A stretch of 64,000 nt of DNA. It comes from an uncultured Rhodospirillales bacterium (lineage in GTDB: Bacteria; Pseudomonadota; Alphaproteobacteria; Reyranellales; Reyranellaceae). Where the stretch lies: NCBI GenBank assembly GCA_902825855.1, contig CADECW010000004.1:1-64000 (forward strand), in the 5' to 3' direction. The notes below the pieces were generated by a model. The model saw only the letters and a list, made by a program, of their open reading frames with translations, was not told the DNA's origin and did no database searches. The position numbers and the translations under genes are program-made. Shown here piece by piece: positions 36,189-44,079 of this stretch (position 1 is its first letter; the number at the start of each line of letters is the position of its first letter).

Positions 36189-37616
36189 ATGCTCATGGGT
36201 TCAGGGCTGCGGCGCCCGATGATGCGCCCCATCGGCAGTGCGCCGGATGTTGCCACAGTGTGGATCGGTGACGGCGGCGTGGCGCGCGCCCGGACGTGGG
36301 CGCCTGCAACCGCCGGCCTGGGCTGGTTCGACCTGCTGCTGATCTGCATCTTTCTCGTCGGCCTCTACACGAACTACACCATTATGCTGTCCGACAAGGT
36401 GCCCCTGCCGTCGGCGCCGGCGGGCATCGCCGGACTGATCCTGCTATGGCGGCGACGCAACGACATTACGTCGCGCGCACTCGTGGGCTTCTGCGCGATC
36501 ATCGTCCTCTACCTGCTGTCGGTGATCTCGGCGCCCGGCATCTCCTGGCTGCCGCGGCGGACGAACGGCCTGATCCAGCTCACATACTCCTTGGTCGCAG
36601 GCTACGGTCTGTTCCTTACGGTGCGGGCGGCCGACCGGCGCCAGATCGCCACCTTGTTCCTCTCCTTCTCGCTCGTGATCGTCGTGGGATGCCTGCTCGA
36701 GGCCTATGGCGGCCTGCGCCCGATCAGCGATGCCGTGCGCAACGTGCTCTATCGCAAGGGTGTCTACGAGAACGACCTACGTGACCTGCTGTTCTACAAC
36801 CGCGTGCGCCCGAAATTCTTTGCGTCCGAGCCGGCCAGCGTCACGTTCTGCTACACGCTTTTCACCTTCACCTGGTTCGTGGCGAGCCCGTGGCGCTGGA
36901 AACTGCCCCTCTACCTCGCCCTGGTCGCCGTTGGACTGTTCGCCATGCCAGGGCCGACCTTGCTGCTGATGCTGTTCCTGCTGCTGCCCTACCTGCTGTT
37001 CCTCGACAGCCGGCGCAACGGCCGTATCGACGCGACGCGCTTCCTAGTCGTTGCGCTGGTCGCGGCGCTGTTCGGCCTGGCGGCGATCTTCCTCGGCAAG
37101 ACACTGTTCGCCGAGCGCCTGGAGTCGATCACTTCCGGCAACGATCCCAGCTTCTTCTATCGCGTGCAGGGCCCCGCGCTCGCCGGGCTCGACATCATGG
37201 GCCGCTATCCGATCACCGGAGCCGGCCTGACAGGCGAGCCCGTCATCGAACGCGAGATCACCAACCTGTATCTGCGCTCGCGCTTCTACTCCGCAGGCTG
37301 GCAGATCGTCTCGCCCGCGACCGAGCTCTTGATCAACTATTTCTGGCTGCACTGGATCTACCTCGGCTTCGTCTGGGGCGTCGTCATGATCGGAGTCATC
37401 ACCGCATGGCTGCGTGTGCTCGGTGTGCCCAGCGCCGCTTTCTGCTGGGTGACCTGGGCGATCCTGGGCCAAGCCTCCGGCGCGTATGTCGGCCCGACCT
37501 GCTGGGCCGTGCTGTTCCTGGCCGCCGCCGCTTCCTTGCTGTATCAGCGGACTGGCACTGCTTCCCCCGTGCCGCTGGCGACGGCTCGGCGACCGTTGCA
37601 TCTGCGAGAGGTGTGA
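36189..37616 (+). CDS. O-antigen ligase-like polytopic membrane protein
   Basis: 475 residues with about 10-11 hydrophobic helices, the first being WFDLLLICIFLVGLYTNYTIML and a pair near ATRFLVVALVAALFGLAAIF. A large periplasmic-type loop with RVQGPALAGLDIMGRYPITGAGLTG lies between late helices, an arrangement and motif style seen in Wzy/WaaL polymerase and ligase proteins. No glycosyltransferase or other polysaccharide gene is adjacent, so substrate and role are open. ATG 36189 follows GAAGAGA. A receiver protein gene starts 13 nt after its stop. Confidence 0.65.
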   Translation: MLMGSGLRRPMMRPIGSAPDVATVWIGDGGVARARTWAPATAGLGWFDLLLICIFLVGLYTNYTIMLSDKVPLPSAPAGIAGLILLWRRRNDITSRALVGFCAIIVLYLLSVISAPGISWLPRRTNGLIQLTYSLVAGYGLFLTVRAADRRQIATLFLSFSLVIVVGCLLEAYGGLRPISDAVRNVLYRKGVYENDLRDLLFYNRVRPKFFASEPASVTFCYTLFTFTWFVASPWRWKLPLYLALVAVGLFAMPGPTLLLMLFLLLPYLLFLDSRRNGRIDATRFLVVALVAALFGLAAIFLGKTLFAERLESITSGNDPSFFYRVQGPALAGLDIMGRYPITGAGLTGEPVIEREITNLYLRSRFYSAGWQIVSPATELLINYFWLHWIYLGFVWGVVMIGVITAWLRVLGVPSAAFCWVTWAILGQASGAYVGPTCWAVLFLAAAASLLYQRTGTASPVPLATARRPLHLREV

Positions 37617-37629
37617 GTGCGATCGGCAC

Positions 37630-37998
37630 ATGCCAATCCCGATCCTCCTGGTCGATGACGACGCTCTCTATCGCGAGGTGATGACCGGCGACCTCGAGGA
37701 TCGCGGCTTTGCCGTGGCCGCTTTCGCCGATGGTCCTGCCCTGCTCACCAAGCTCGACGGGCGCATCGAGGCGGCGGTGGTGCTGGTCGACTGGACCCTG
37801 CCGCATCTCTCGGGCCTCGACCTGCTGCGCGCGATGCGCCAGCGCGGCTGCGGGCTCCCCGTCGTCTTCCTGACCGGGCGGTCGGGCGTCGAGCACATCG
37901 AGCAGGCGCTGGTGGCCGGCGCCGTCGACTTCATCGACAAGGCCTGCGATATCGACGAGCTGGTGCTGCGGCTGCGCCGCATCGTCGTCGGCCGCTGA
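37630..37998 (+). CDS. Stand-alone response regulator receiver protein
   Basis: 122 residues, one complete REC domain. All phosphorylation residues are present: acidic pocket DDD (9-11), phospho-acceptor D54 in VLVDWTLP, T82 in VFLTGR and K104 in FIDKACD. No output domain follows, so it would act like CheY/Spo0F, through protein partners. It follows the O-antigen-ligase-like gene closely and probably shares its transcript. No histidine kinase is in the window. Confidence 0.9.
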   Translation: MPIPILLVDDDALYREVMTGDLEDRGFAVAAFADGPALLTKLDGRIEAAVVLVDWTLPHLSGLDLLRAMRQRGCGLPVVFLTGRSGVEHIEQALVAGAVDFIDKACDIDELVLRLRRIVVGR

Positions 37999-38007
37999 GC
38001 GCCCGTT

Positions 38008-38520
38008 TCACATGGTGCGGCTATCGTAGGCCCATTGCAGCAGGGCCTGCCGCTGGCGTGGCCGGCAAAAGGGATCGCCCGGCTCGCAGTTCGCCCGCAC
38101 CTGGGCGGCGTGGCGTCGGAATGCCTTCCAACGCCGAATCTGCCGACTGTCCTCGTCCGCCAGGCGGCGACCCATGTAGTAGCGACAATACCATTGGAAC
38201 CAGCCGCGCGGGTCGTCGGGGTGGATCCAGCCCTTGCGTCGCCATTCCGACAGCTTCTGGCTGGCATCGACGCCGAAGTAGTTCAGCGAGCAGTCGCGGC
38301 GGCGTGGCGACAGCTTGGCGCTCTTGAACCAGCTGGCCGGAAATTCCTTGCGGCAGTCCGTCATGTACTTGCCGCAGAAGACGCCGAGCGCGAGCATTTC
38401 CTTGGGAGTCAGGTCGGGCGAGAAACCGGGATCGAAGCTGCGTCCGACGGGCGCCGACAGACGATACCTGTACCCCCTCTGCATGCGGTCGTTGACGACG
38501 ATGATCTTGTGCACGGACAT
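38008..38520 (-). CDS. Conserved hypothetical basic protein
   Basis: 170 residues, soluble, rich in Arg, Trp, Tyr and Cys, with no family I can name confidently. Notable pieces are DLTPKEMLALGVFCGKYM, FPASWFKSAKLSP and GWFQWYCRYYMGRRLADED; the C-terminus has Cys-rich NCEPGDPFCRPRQRQAL. The clustering of Arg and aromatic residues would suit nucleic-acid binding, but this is speculative. Coding potential is supported by a long uninterrupted frame with protein-like composition. It converges with the receiver gene and lies downstream of the atypical regulator on the same strand. Confidence 0.7.
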   Translation of the reverse strand: MSVHKIIVVNDRMQRGYRYRLSAPVGRSFDPGFSPDLTPKEMLALGVFCGKYMTDCRKEFPASWFKSAKLSPRRRDCSLNYFGVDASQKLSEWRRKGWIHPDDPRGWFQWYCRYYMGRRLADEDSRQIRRWKAFRRHAAQVRANCEPGDPFCRPRQRQALLQWAYDSRTM

Positions 38521-38586
38521 GTGGCGTAGCCTATCCGTACCACTACCGAAGTCCGCAGGCAGAAAAAAGCTTCGGGACGGTCCAGA

Positions 38587-39588
38587 TCACGAAGGTGTGC
38601 GCCAGCGATAGCCGAAGGCGCGGGCGTTCTCGAGTTCGGTGAAGCTGCTGTCGATCGCCCTGAACTTGTTGCGGATGCGCCGGATGGCGCTGCGAACGTT
38701 CACCCAGAAGCCCTTCTCCCCGTGGCCCGACAGGAAGCCCTTGTAGTGCAGCCTGTCGTAGACGGTCCGGTTGTCGACGCAGCTGCCGGCATGGCTGACG
38801 AGCAGCACCACGATCGCGAGTTCGCCGGCGGTCAGGCGGACCTCGACGCCGTCCCACCATGCACGTCGCTGCGACAGGTCGATGACCAGCCTGCCGCAGA
38901 CGATCTGCTCCGTCGGCGCGGCGCCGTCGCGGGCCGGGTTCGCCGCGCGCTGCAGGGGCGGATCGGCGTCGAAGCTCTGCACGTCGAAGCCCTGCCTCGC
39001 CAGCACCGCCGCAAGTCTTGCCCGCGTCTCGGGGTCGCCCTCGACCAGAAGGACGCGGACCCGGGAGGAAGTCGAGGGGGACTTCACTTGCGCGTTGCCG
39101 GCATGGGCACGCTGGGCCAGCATGCAGGCGACGGCTTCGGTGAGGACGGCGGCCTGCATCGGCATGGCGATCCACGCTGCTGGTTGGACGGCTGGAGGCC
39201 TCAGGCCCGGCGGATAGCCCGTCACGATGACGAACGGAATGCCGCGCGCTTTCAGCAGCATGGCGATCGGCAGGCAAAGGTCGTCCTCGCCCGGTTTCAG
39301 TTTCAGGACGGCGCCAGCGAGCTCTGCTGTCCACGCGAGAGCACAAGCCTCCTGGGGCGAGTCGGTCGGACCAACCACGGTGTAGCCGTGCCCCTGCAGC
39401 GTGTCGCAGATCGAGTCGGCCATCAGAAGAGAACCCTCGACGACCAGGATGCGAGGACCTCGCAGCTTCGCCGAAGATGCCGTGATGTTCCAGGCAACGC
39501 CGACCGCCGACGTGTGCTCCGCGCGTCTTGTGAGGGTACGCGCGCCTTCACCCTCTGAGATGTCGAACACCCAACGCTCCCACTCCAC
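38587..39588 (-). CDS. Atypical regulator: pseudo-receiver, partial second receiver, OmpR-type winged helix
   Basis: 333 residues. A receiver fold spans about 45-150 (PRILVVEGSLLMADSICDTL, GIPFVIVTGYPPG), but the acidic pair is reduced to E51-G52, the phospho-acceptor position is K96 in GAVLKLKPG, and the Lys is replaced (AMPM). It cannot be phosphorylated in the usual way. A second receiver beginning VRVLLVEGDPETRARLAAVL stops after about 35 residues. The C-terminal winged helix (about 228-330: LTAGELAIVVLLVSHAG, GYRW) is of the Trans_reg_C class. The first about 40 residues are of unclear origin and the true start may be later. Confidence 0.8.
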   Translation of the reverse strand: MEWERWVFDISEGEGARTLTRRAEHTSAVGVAWNITASSAKLRGPRILVVEGSLLMADSICDTLQGHGYTVVGPTDSPQEACALAWTAELAGAVLKLKPGEDDLCLPIAMLLKARGIPFVIVTGYPPGLRPPAVQPAAWIAMPMQAAVLTEAVACMLAQRAHAGNAQVKSPSTSSRVRVLLVEGDPETRARLAAVLARQGFDVQSFDADPPLQRAANPARDGAAPTEQIVCGRLVIDLSQRRAWWDGVEVRLTAGELAIVVLLVSHAGSCVDNRTVYDRLHYKGFLSGHGEKGFWVNVRSAIRRIRNKFRAIDSSFTELENARAFGYRWRTPS

Positions 39589-39943
39589 GGCGCCGATGGA
39601 TCCGCCGAACGGGTACCCCTACCTGCTCGGCGACCGACGCCGTCCCAATGAGCCGTCACGATGCATCCATAGAGAGAAGCAGGCAATCCAGGCTGTGTGG
39701 TGAACACGTGGAAGTCACGTCTATTACAACCCTCTGACAGCCACTGAATGCCGCGGGAAGTTGCCGAAAGGGCACACCGCGGAAGATGACTAGCGTTTCA
39801 ACGCGTTGGCGAGGGTTGTTTATGCCGGCTGCCGGCAAGGGCTGAGCCCGCTCGCATCAGGGTGCTGCGAGTTTCTTGCCAACCGCAGCCCATCAAGAGC
39901 ACGCTTCCCGTCATTCGACAGTGACTGCCGAAAGGGGGCGCCA
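39589..39943. other. 355-nt divergent intergenic region
   Basis: No gene is supported. It separates the minus-strand atypical regulator from the plus-strand flavin oxidase, so it should carry both promoters, but no strong hexamer pair was found. It contains the near-palindrome ATGCCGGCTGCCGGCA (39821-39836), also found upstream of the O-antigen-ligase-like gene. Confidence 0.4.
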
Positions 39944-41320
39944 ATGGTTGCAACAGCATCGTTGCTCAATGCCGTGGATGAGCTCGCCAAATCATTCAAC
40001 GGCCAGCTGCTCAAGCCGAACGACCTCGAGTACGAGACTGCACGAAAGGTGCACAACGGTCTCGTCGACAAGCGGCCCGTCGTGATCGCTCGCTGTCGCG
40101 GCGTGGCCGACGTCGTCGACGCGGTCAGGTTGGCGCGCGACGAGGGCCTGCGTGTCGCCGTGCGCGGCGGCGGCCACAACGTGGCCGGACGTTCGACGAT
40201 CGACGACGGCATCATGATCGATCTGTCGCAGATGAAGGGCGTCCATGTCGATCCTCGCGCGCGCACCGCTCGCGCCCAGGGCGGCTCGACGTGGAACGTG
40301 TTCAACCGCGAGACCCAGCTGCACGGCCTTGCCTCGACGGGCGGCGTCGTGTCGTCCACCGGCATCGCCGGCCTCACCCTGGGAGGAGGGCTGGGCTGGC
40401 TGATGGGCAAGCATGCGCTCGCCCTCGACAACCTTCTCTCGGTCGAACTGGTGCTCGCGGACGGCCGGGTCGTGCGGGCAAGCGAGGGCGAGAACGACGA
40501 CCTGTTCTGGGCATTGCGCGGCGGCGGCGGCAATTTCGGCGTCGCCACCACCCTGGAATATCGCCTGCACCAGGTCGGTCCCACGATCACCGGCGGACTG
40601 ATCGCCTGGCCGTTCCAGGATGCATGGGACGTGCTGCGCCGGTTCCGTGACGTCACAGCCGGGCTGCCCGACGAATTCACCGTCTTCGGCGGCCTGGTGC
40701 ATGCGCCGGATGGCTCGGGCACGAAGCTCGCAGCGATCGTGCTCTGCCATTGCGGACCGCGGGCCGACGGCGAGAAGGCGGTGCAGCCGATCAAGGCGTT
40801 CGGCACGCCGGCCGTGGATGCGATCGGTCCGATGCCGTACGCGGCGATGAACGCCATGCTCGATGCGGCGTACCCGGCGGGAGCCTTGAATTACTGGAAG
40901 TCCAACTTCCTCGGCGCGCTGTCGGATGACGCCATCCGCACCATGATCGACTGCTTCGCCGAGTGCCCGACCGCGATGGGCCAGATGCTGCTCGAGAACT
41001 TCCACGGCGCCGTTACCCGTGTCGATCCGACGGCCACCGCCTTCCCGCATCGCACGCCCGGCTACAACTTCCTGGTGCTCGGGGAATGGATGGATCGCGC
41101 GCAGAACGACATCTGCATCAAGTGGGCGCGCGATTCCTATGCGGCCATGCAGCCGTTCATGGGAGGCGGCCGATACGTCAACTACATCGGCGACGATGAG
41201 CAAGGCGACGCGGTGATGACCGCCTATGGGCCGAACTATCACCGGCTGCAGCAGGTCAAGGCGGCCTATGATCCGGAGAATTTCTTCCGCATGAACCAGA
41301 ACATCCCGCCACGTTCCTGA
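39944..41320 (+). CDS. FAD-linked oxidase with berberine-bridge C-terminal segment
   Basis: 458 residues from ATG 39944, preceded by AAGGGGG. The PCMH-type FAD domain shows VRGGGHNVAGRS, whose His is the usual covalent flavin attachment, and GGVVSSTGIAGLTLGGGLGWL. The Cys used for a second covalent link in plant berberine-bridge enzymes is absent, so single-bond attachment is expected. The C-terminal YVNYIGDDEQ and YDPENFFRMNQNIPP form the BBE segment. Family members oxidise sugars, alcohols or alkaloid-like compounds. A longer frame to 39806 lacks a ribosome site. Confidence 0.9.
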   Translation: MVATASLLNAVDELAKSFNGQLLKPNDLEYETARKVHNGLVDKRPVVIARCRGVADVVDAVRLARDEGLRVAVRGGGHNVAGRSTIDDGIMIDLSQMKGVHVDPRARTARAQGGSTWNVFNRETQLHGLASTGGVVSSTGIAGLTLGGGLGWLMGKHALALDNLLSVELVLADGRVVRASEGENDDLFWALRGGGGNFGVATTLEYRLHQVGPTITGGLIAWPFQDAWDVLRRFRDVTAGLPDEFTVFGGLVHAPDGSGTKLAAIVLCHCGPRADGEKAVQPIKAFGTPAVDAIGPMPYAAMNAMLDAAYPAGALNYWKSNFLGALSDDAIRTMIDCFAECPTAMGQMLLENFHGAVTRVDPTATAFPHRTPGYNFLVLGEWMDRAQNDICIKWARDSYAAMQPFMGGGRYVNYIGDDEQGDAVMTAYGPNYHRLQQVKAAYDPENFFRMNQNIPPRS

Positions 41321-41338
41321 GGCCGACCTTGTATTGGT

Positions 41339-41387
41339 CCGCCTCGGGAGCAGGTCCGCCGTGCGGCGGTCGTTTCTCCCGAGGCGG
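41339..41387. terminator. Long hairpin between convergent genes
   Basis: CCGCCTCGGGAG (41339-41350) pairs perfectly with CTCCCGAGGCGG (41376-41387). Inside the loop a second perfect hairpin CCGCCG/CGGCGG (41356-41369) occurs. It lies between the stops of the flavin oxidase and vanZ-like genes, the place for a bidirectional terminator. No clear U-tract follows on either side, so function as an intrinsic terminator is uncertain. Confidence 0.5.
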
Positions 41388-41404
41388 TGGTTCGGCCAAG
41401 AAGA

Positions 41405-41764
41405 TCACCGCTGGACACGGGTCCCGCTTCTCGGCCAACACCGGAGCGCGATCCAGGCCAGGGCTGCACCGAGCAGCACGCCGCCGGCACTGAATGCGAA
41501 ATCGTTGAAGGAGGCCTGGCGGCCTGGGGCAAAGGCCTGACCGCATTCGAGGACGGCGGCATAGCCCGTCAGGAGAAGACACTGCGTGGCAAGTACCGGT
41601 GGTGACCTTCGCGACGTCAGGCCGAGAACCAGGGCAGTGCCGAGGTAGGCAAGAAGGTGTTCGGCGTGGCCGCCCAGCGGCGTCCGGGTCATGGCCTGCG
41701 CCGGCGCCCAGGCAAGAACGGCAAGGGCTAAGACGCAAATGATCGATGCTGTTCTGGCAAACAT
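41405..41764 (-). CDS. VanZ-like membrane protein
   Basis: 119 residues with about four hydrophobic helices. The VanZ pattern is visible: HAEHLLAYLGTALVLGL (the His/Glu-containing helix) and ECGQAFAPGRQASFNDFAFSAGGVLLG. VanZ homologues are small membrane proteins, one of which contributes to teicoplanin resistance, but most have unknown roles. ATG 41764 is the start directly before the first helix; longer frames to 41908 add non-conserved residues. No vancomycin-type cluster is nearby. Confidence 0.8.
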   Translation of the reverse strand: MFARTASIICVLALAVLAWAPAQAMTRTPLGGHAEHLLAYLGTALVLGLTSRRSPPVLATQCLLLTGYAAVLECGQAFAPGRQASFNDFAFSAGGVLLGAALAWIALRCWPRSGTRVQR

Positions 41765-42122
41765 GAAAAACGCACTTCGCTCCGTGAGTCTGCACGGTCC
41801 CAGCCGCGTTGTTGGCCGCAGCAGACAACGCAATGGCGCGGACTTCCAATGACCAAGCTGGGGCGCTGCTCCCGCCCTTGCCAAAAAATCTTCAAACGCG
41901 CGTGACATTTTGAGGGCGTAGCCCGCCGGCCATTGCGACTTGCGCGATTACGCCGCACGCTTCTCCATGCGGCGGCATGTCGACCGCAAATCTGGTCCGA
42001 GTCACAGGGAGGAAAAAGAGTGGGGGCACGGAGGCAGCAAATACTCCTCAGTGCCCCCGCCTCCTTGTTCCGAGAGTTATGAGCCGATCGCAACGAGGGC
42101 TCGTCTTGAAATCCAACGCCGG
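41765..42122. other. 358-nt intergenic region between CBS and vanZ-like genes
   Basis: No gene is supported. It holds the intrinsic terminator of the CBS-domain gene (42011-42058) and presumably the promoter of the vanZ-like gene on the minus strand, which I could not place. Confidence 0.5.
42011..42058 (-). terminator. Rho-independent terminator of the CBS-domain gene
   Basis: GGGGGCAC (42022-42029) pairs with GTGCCCCC (42051-42058), extended by AGG/CCT after an internal mismatch. Read on the minus strand, the stem is followed at once by CTCTTTTTCC (42020-42011). It sits 64 nt beyond the CBS gene stop. Confidence 0.75.
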
Positions 42123-42629
42123 TTACACGCGAGGAAAGCCGCGGCTGCTATCGCCGTAGGGCGGCCATGGCGCGTCGACGTCGCCCTCGCGCGATGAGCG
42201 GCCAGACCGGTCCGGCTCCGACGGTTCGGAGATCCGCCGCAGTGCATCGCCGGCGCCAGGGGCGCGGTCGGTCGCGAGATCACCCAGGGTGATCATACCG
42301 ACCAGGCGCTTGCCCTGGTCGACAACCGGCATTCGCCTGATCTGGCGTCGCGCCATCGCATCCTCGATCTTCTCGACGGAGTCGTTTTCAAAGCACCAGC
42401 ATACATCATCGGTCATCACGGCGTGCACCGGCGTCGTGTCCGGACGCATTCCATCTGCGGTGGACCTGACCACGATGTCGCGGTCGGTGATGATGCCGAG
42501 CAGTCGACGGCCGTCGCACACCGGCAGCGCGCCGACGTTGAGATCGTCCATCAACCGCGCCGCCTCGCGGATCATCGCGTCGGGTCGCACCGTGACTACA
42601 TCGCGTGTCATGACTTCGCCTGCGCGCAT
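42123..42629 (-). CDS. Two-CBS-domain protein
   Basis: 168 residues from ATG 42629, with AAGGAG at ideal spacing. Two CBS motifs are visible: MRAGEVMTRDVVTVRPDAMI through LLGIITDRDIVVRS, and VHAVMTDDVCWCFENDSVEKI through RLVGMITLGDLATDRA. CBS pairs bind adenosine nucleotides and sense energy state. No catalytic or DNA-binding domain is attached; the C-terminal about 40 residues are charged and disordered-looking. Stand-alone proteins of this kind are common in stress-related gene groups of alphaproteobacteria. A strong terminator follows. Confidence 0.9.
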   Translation of the reverse strand: MRAGEVMTRDVVTVRPDAMIREAARLMDDLNVGALPVCDGRRLLGIITDRDIVVRSTADGMRPDTTPVHAVMTDDVCWCFENDSVEKIEDAMARRQIRRMPVVDQGKRLVGMITLGDLATDRAPGAGDALRRISEPSEPDRSGRSSREGDVDAPWPPYGDSSRGFPRV

Positions 42630-42717
42630 GATTTTCTCCTTTTCGATTGCGGGCTTGCGCCATGAATTCAAGGTTCCAGCGATCGGATCGGTTGCGCGGT
42701 CTCTGCGTGCAAGATCC

Positions 42718-42939
42718 TCACCGGGTTTCGGGGAACGCATCCGGATAGAGACGGCGCGCCGCTTCAACGAGCCAGGATCCTGCCGATCCCATACTCTGTG
42801 GCGGCAGTGTCGTCTCGGCCTTGCGGCCGTTGACGTCGTCTCCCAGCCATACGGTCATTCCGCCGTCCCAAAGTGTCTGGTGACCGCAATTGATCTTCCG
42901 GCTGTAGAGTGCGGCGATCGCGTCGTCGAGGTCGAGCAT
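42718..42939 (-). CDS. Small conserved hypothetical protein
   Basis: 73 residues from ATG 42939 (MLDLDDAIAALYSRKINCG); an in-frame start at 42993 would give 91. The sequence has an ordered, protein-like pattern: TLWDGGMTVWLGDDVNGRKAE and a C-terminal amphipathic helix SWLVEAARRLYPDAF. I recall similar short proteins in rhizobial genomes, all without function. It is transcribed toward the CBS gene, 88 nt upstream of it. Confidence 0.6.
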   Translation of the reverse strand: MLDLDDAIAALYSRKINCGHQTLWDGGMTVWLGDDVNGRKAETTLPPQSMGSAGSWLVEAARRLYPDAFPETR

Positions 42940-43055
42940 TGGTGTCACTACGCGAGCCGGCGCCGCTGGTTCCACCCTGCTGCCATCGGCCAATCGGCAA
43001 CCGGACCACGGTCCGCAGGTTTCACTCTTCGGTAGAAACTGAACGGAGGCCGCCC

Positions 43056-43361
43056 GTGGAGCGAACCATCGTCGCCAAGTTCGACACCCGTCGCGATGCC
43101 GAGATCGCCGTCGAGCACCTCGTCCAGGAGCACGGCATCGACCGCGCCGATATCTTCGTTCGCGCGCCAGGCGCGGCGAATACCGCCGGCACCCGGGCCG
43201 CCGGAGCCGATGTCGAAAGCGGCCATCCCGGTGTCGAGAAGCGAGGCCAACCCGAGCTCGCGGGACCGATCGAGGTCTCGGTCGAATGCGAGGCAGGCCG
43301 CGCCACCCTTGTAAAATCGACGCTGGAAAAAGACGGCGCGACCGCGCTGCGGATGGAATAG
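43056..43361 (+). CDS. Small hypothetical protein with GTG start
   Basis: 101 residues from GTG 43056, preceded by ACGGAGG at 7 nt, which settles the start. The N-terminus ERTIVAKFDTRRDAEIAVEHLVQEHGID looks like a ferredoxin-like or stress-protein fold that begins with a beta strand and a helix. The middle is Gly/Ala-rich and the end SVECEAGRATLVKSTLEKDGA returns to an ordered pattern. No function can be assigned. Divergent from the small gene at 42718-42939. Confidence 0.7.
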   Translation: MERTIVAKFDTRRDAEIAVEHLVQEHGIDRADIFVRAPGAANTAGTRAAGADVESGHPGVEKRGQPELAGPIEVSVECEAGRATLVKSTLEKDGATALRME

Positions 43362-43434
43362 GCCCTAGGCCGTCCGACGCATGGTCCTTCGCTCGGTAAC
43401 TCAGCGTGGCTTGGCGCTCTCGCGCAAGCGGGTG

Positions 43435-43584
43435 ACGTGGTCGAGATGGCTCTGCGCTCGACGCCGCGATCTACGCCGGCGGCCACGTCCGCGATTCCCG
43501 CGGCAACCTCTACCCCGGTCGCTTCGGCAGCGACCGAGCCTGGGAAGGCAATGCCGGCCTTGCGATACTGACAGTCGGCGGTTA
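43435..43584 (+). pseudogene. Possible remnant of a coding sequence
   Basis: In one plus frame the DNA reads AIYAGGHVRDSRGNLYPGRF, continuing through SDRAWEGNAGLAILTVGG to a TAG near 43584. This is an ordered, Gly/aromatic-rich, protein-like C-terminus. Upstream the frame closes at a TGA after about 12 more codons, with no usable start. It may be the tail of a decayed gene, or chance. Confidence 0.3.
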
Positions 43585-43974
43585 GTTCGACGCGTATTTG
43601 AACGAAGGCAGGTCCTTCAGCGCGTCCTTCGTTGCGCCCGGCATCACGATCTTGCGATCCATCGTCTTGAGCTGCTCGTAAGGCAAGACGACCAGTTTCT
43701 CGCCGATACCGAGGAATCCGCCCACTGACAGCACGACATAAGGTGACTTGCCGCTCTCCGCGATGATGATGTCGTCCACCTTGCCGACCGTGTCATCGGC
43801 TTCATTGACCACCGAGGATCCGATGACCTTGCTGGCACGAAAACCGGTAGCCATCTTGACCACATCGACCTTCGTGAGCTGGACGGTCTGGGGCGTACCC
43901 TGCGCCAGCACGAACATGGGCGTCGCCAGCGCGGTTGCTGTAGCAATGGCGGCGGCACTGAGCATGAAGCGCAT
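43582..43974 (-). CDS. Secreted PRC-barrel domain protein
   Basis: 130 residues. A signal peptide (MRFMLSAAAIATATALATPMFVLAQ) directs it to the periplasm. The mature part is a PRC-barrel: ASKVIGSSVVNEADDTVGKVDDIII, then YVVLSVGGFLGIGEKLVVLPYEQL. Secreted PRC-barrel proteins are frequent in the alphaproteobacterial general stress regulon; their biochemical role is unknown. ATG 43974 has GAGAGG 7 nt upstream. A consensus EcfG promoter lies 33-57 nt upstream, supporting stress control. Confidence 0.88.
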   Translation of the reverse strand: MRFMLSAAAIATATALATPMFVLAQGTPQTVQLTKVDVVKMATGFRASKVIGSSVVNEADDTVGKVDDIIIAESGKSPYVVLSVGGFLGIGEKLVVLPYEQLKTMDRKIVMPGATKDALKDLPSFKYASN

Positions 43975-44006
43975 GGCAAGACCTCTCAGTTCGGCTGTGG
44001 CGCCTC

Positions 44007-44031
44007 AACGTCGGGTCATCGCGGTCGTTCC
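44007..44031 (-). promoter_or_regulatory. EcfG-type general stress promoter for the PRC-barrel gene
   Basis: On the minus strand, GGAAC (44031-44027) and CGTT (44010-44007) are separated by exactly 16 nt. This is the consensus for the alphaproteobacterial general stress sigma factor EcfG (GGAAC-N16/17-CGTT). The expected start of transcription is near 44000, giving a 5' leader of about 26 nt with GAGAGG before ATG 43974. Confidence 0.65.
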
Positions 44032-44079
44032 GCTTTTTCGCCACGACATGTAACCGACCGGAAGTCTTGACGTTGTTCC

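Noticed and set aside
39656-39838. 60-codon minus-strand frame in the 39.6-39.9 kb gap
   Set aside because: No ribosome site, no recognisable pattern and it overlaps the near-palindrome region.
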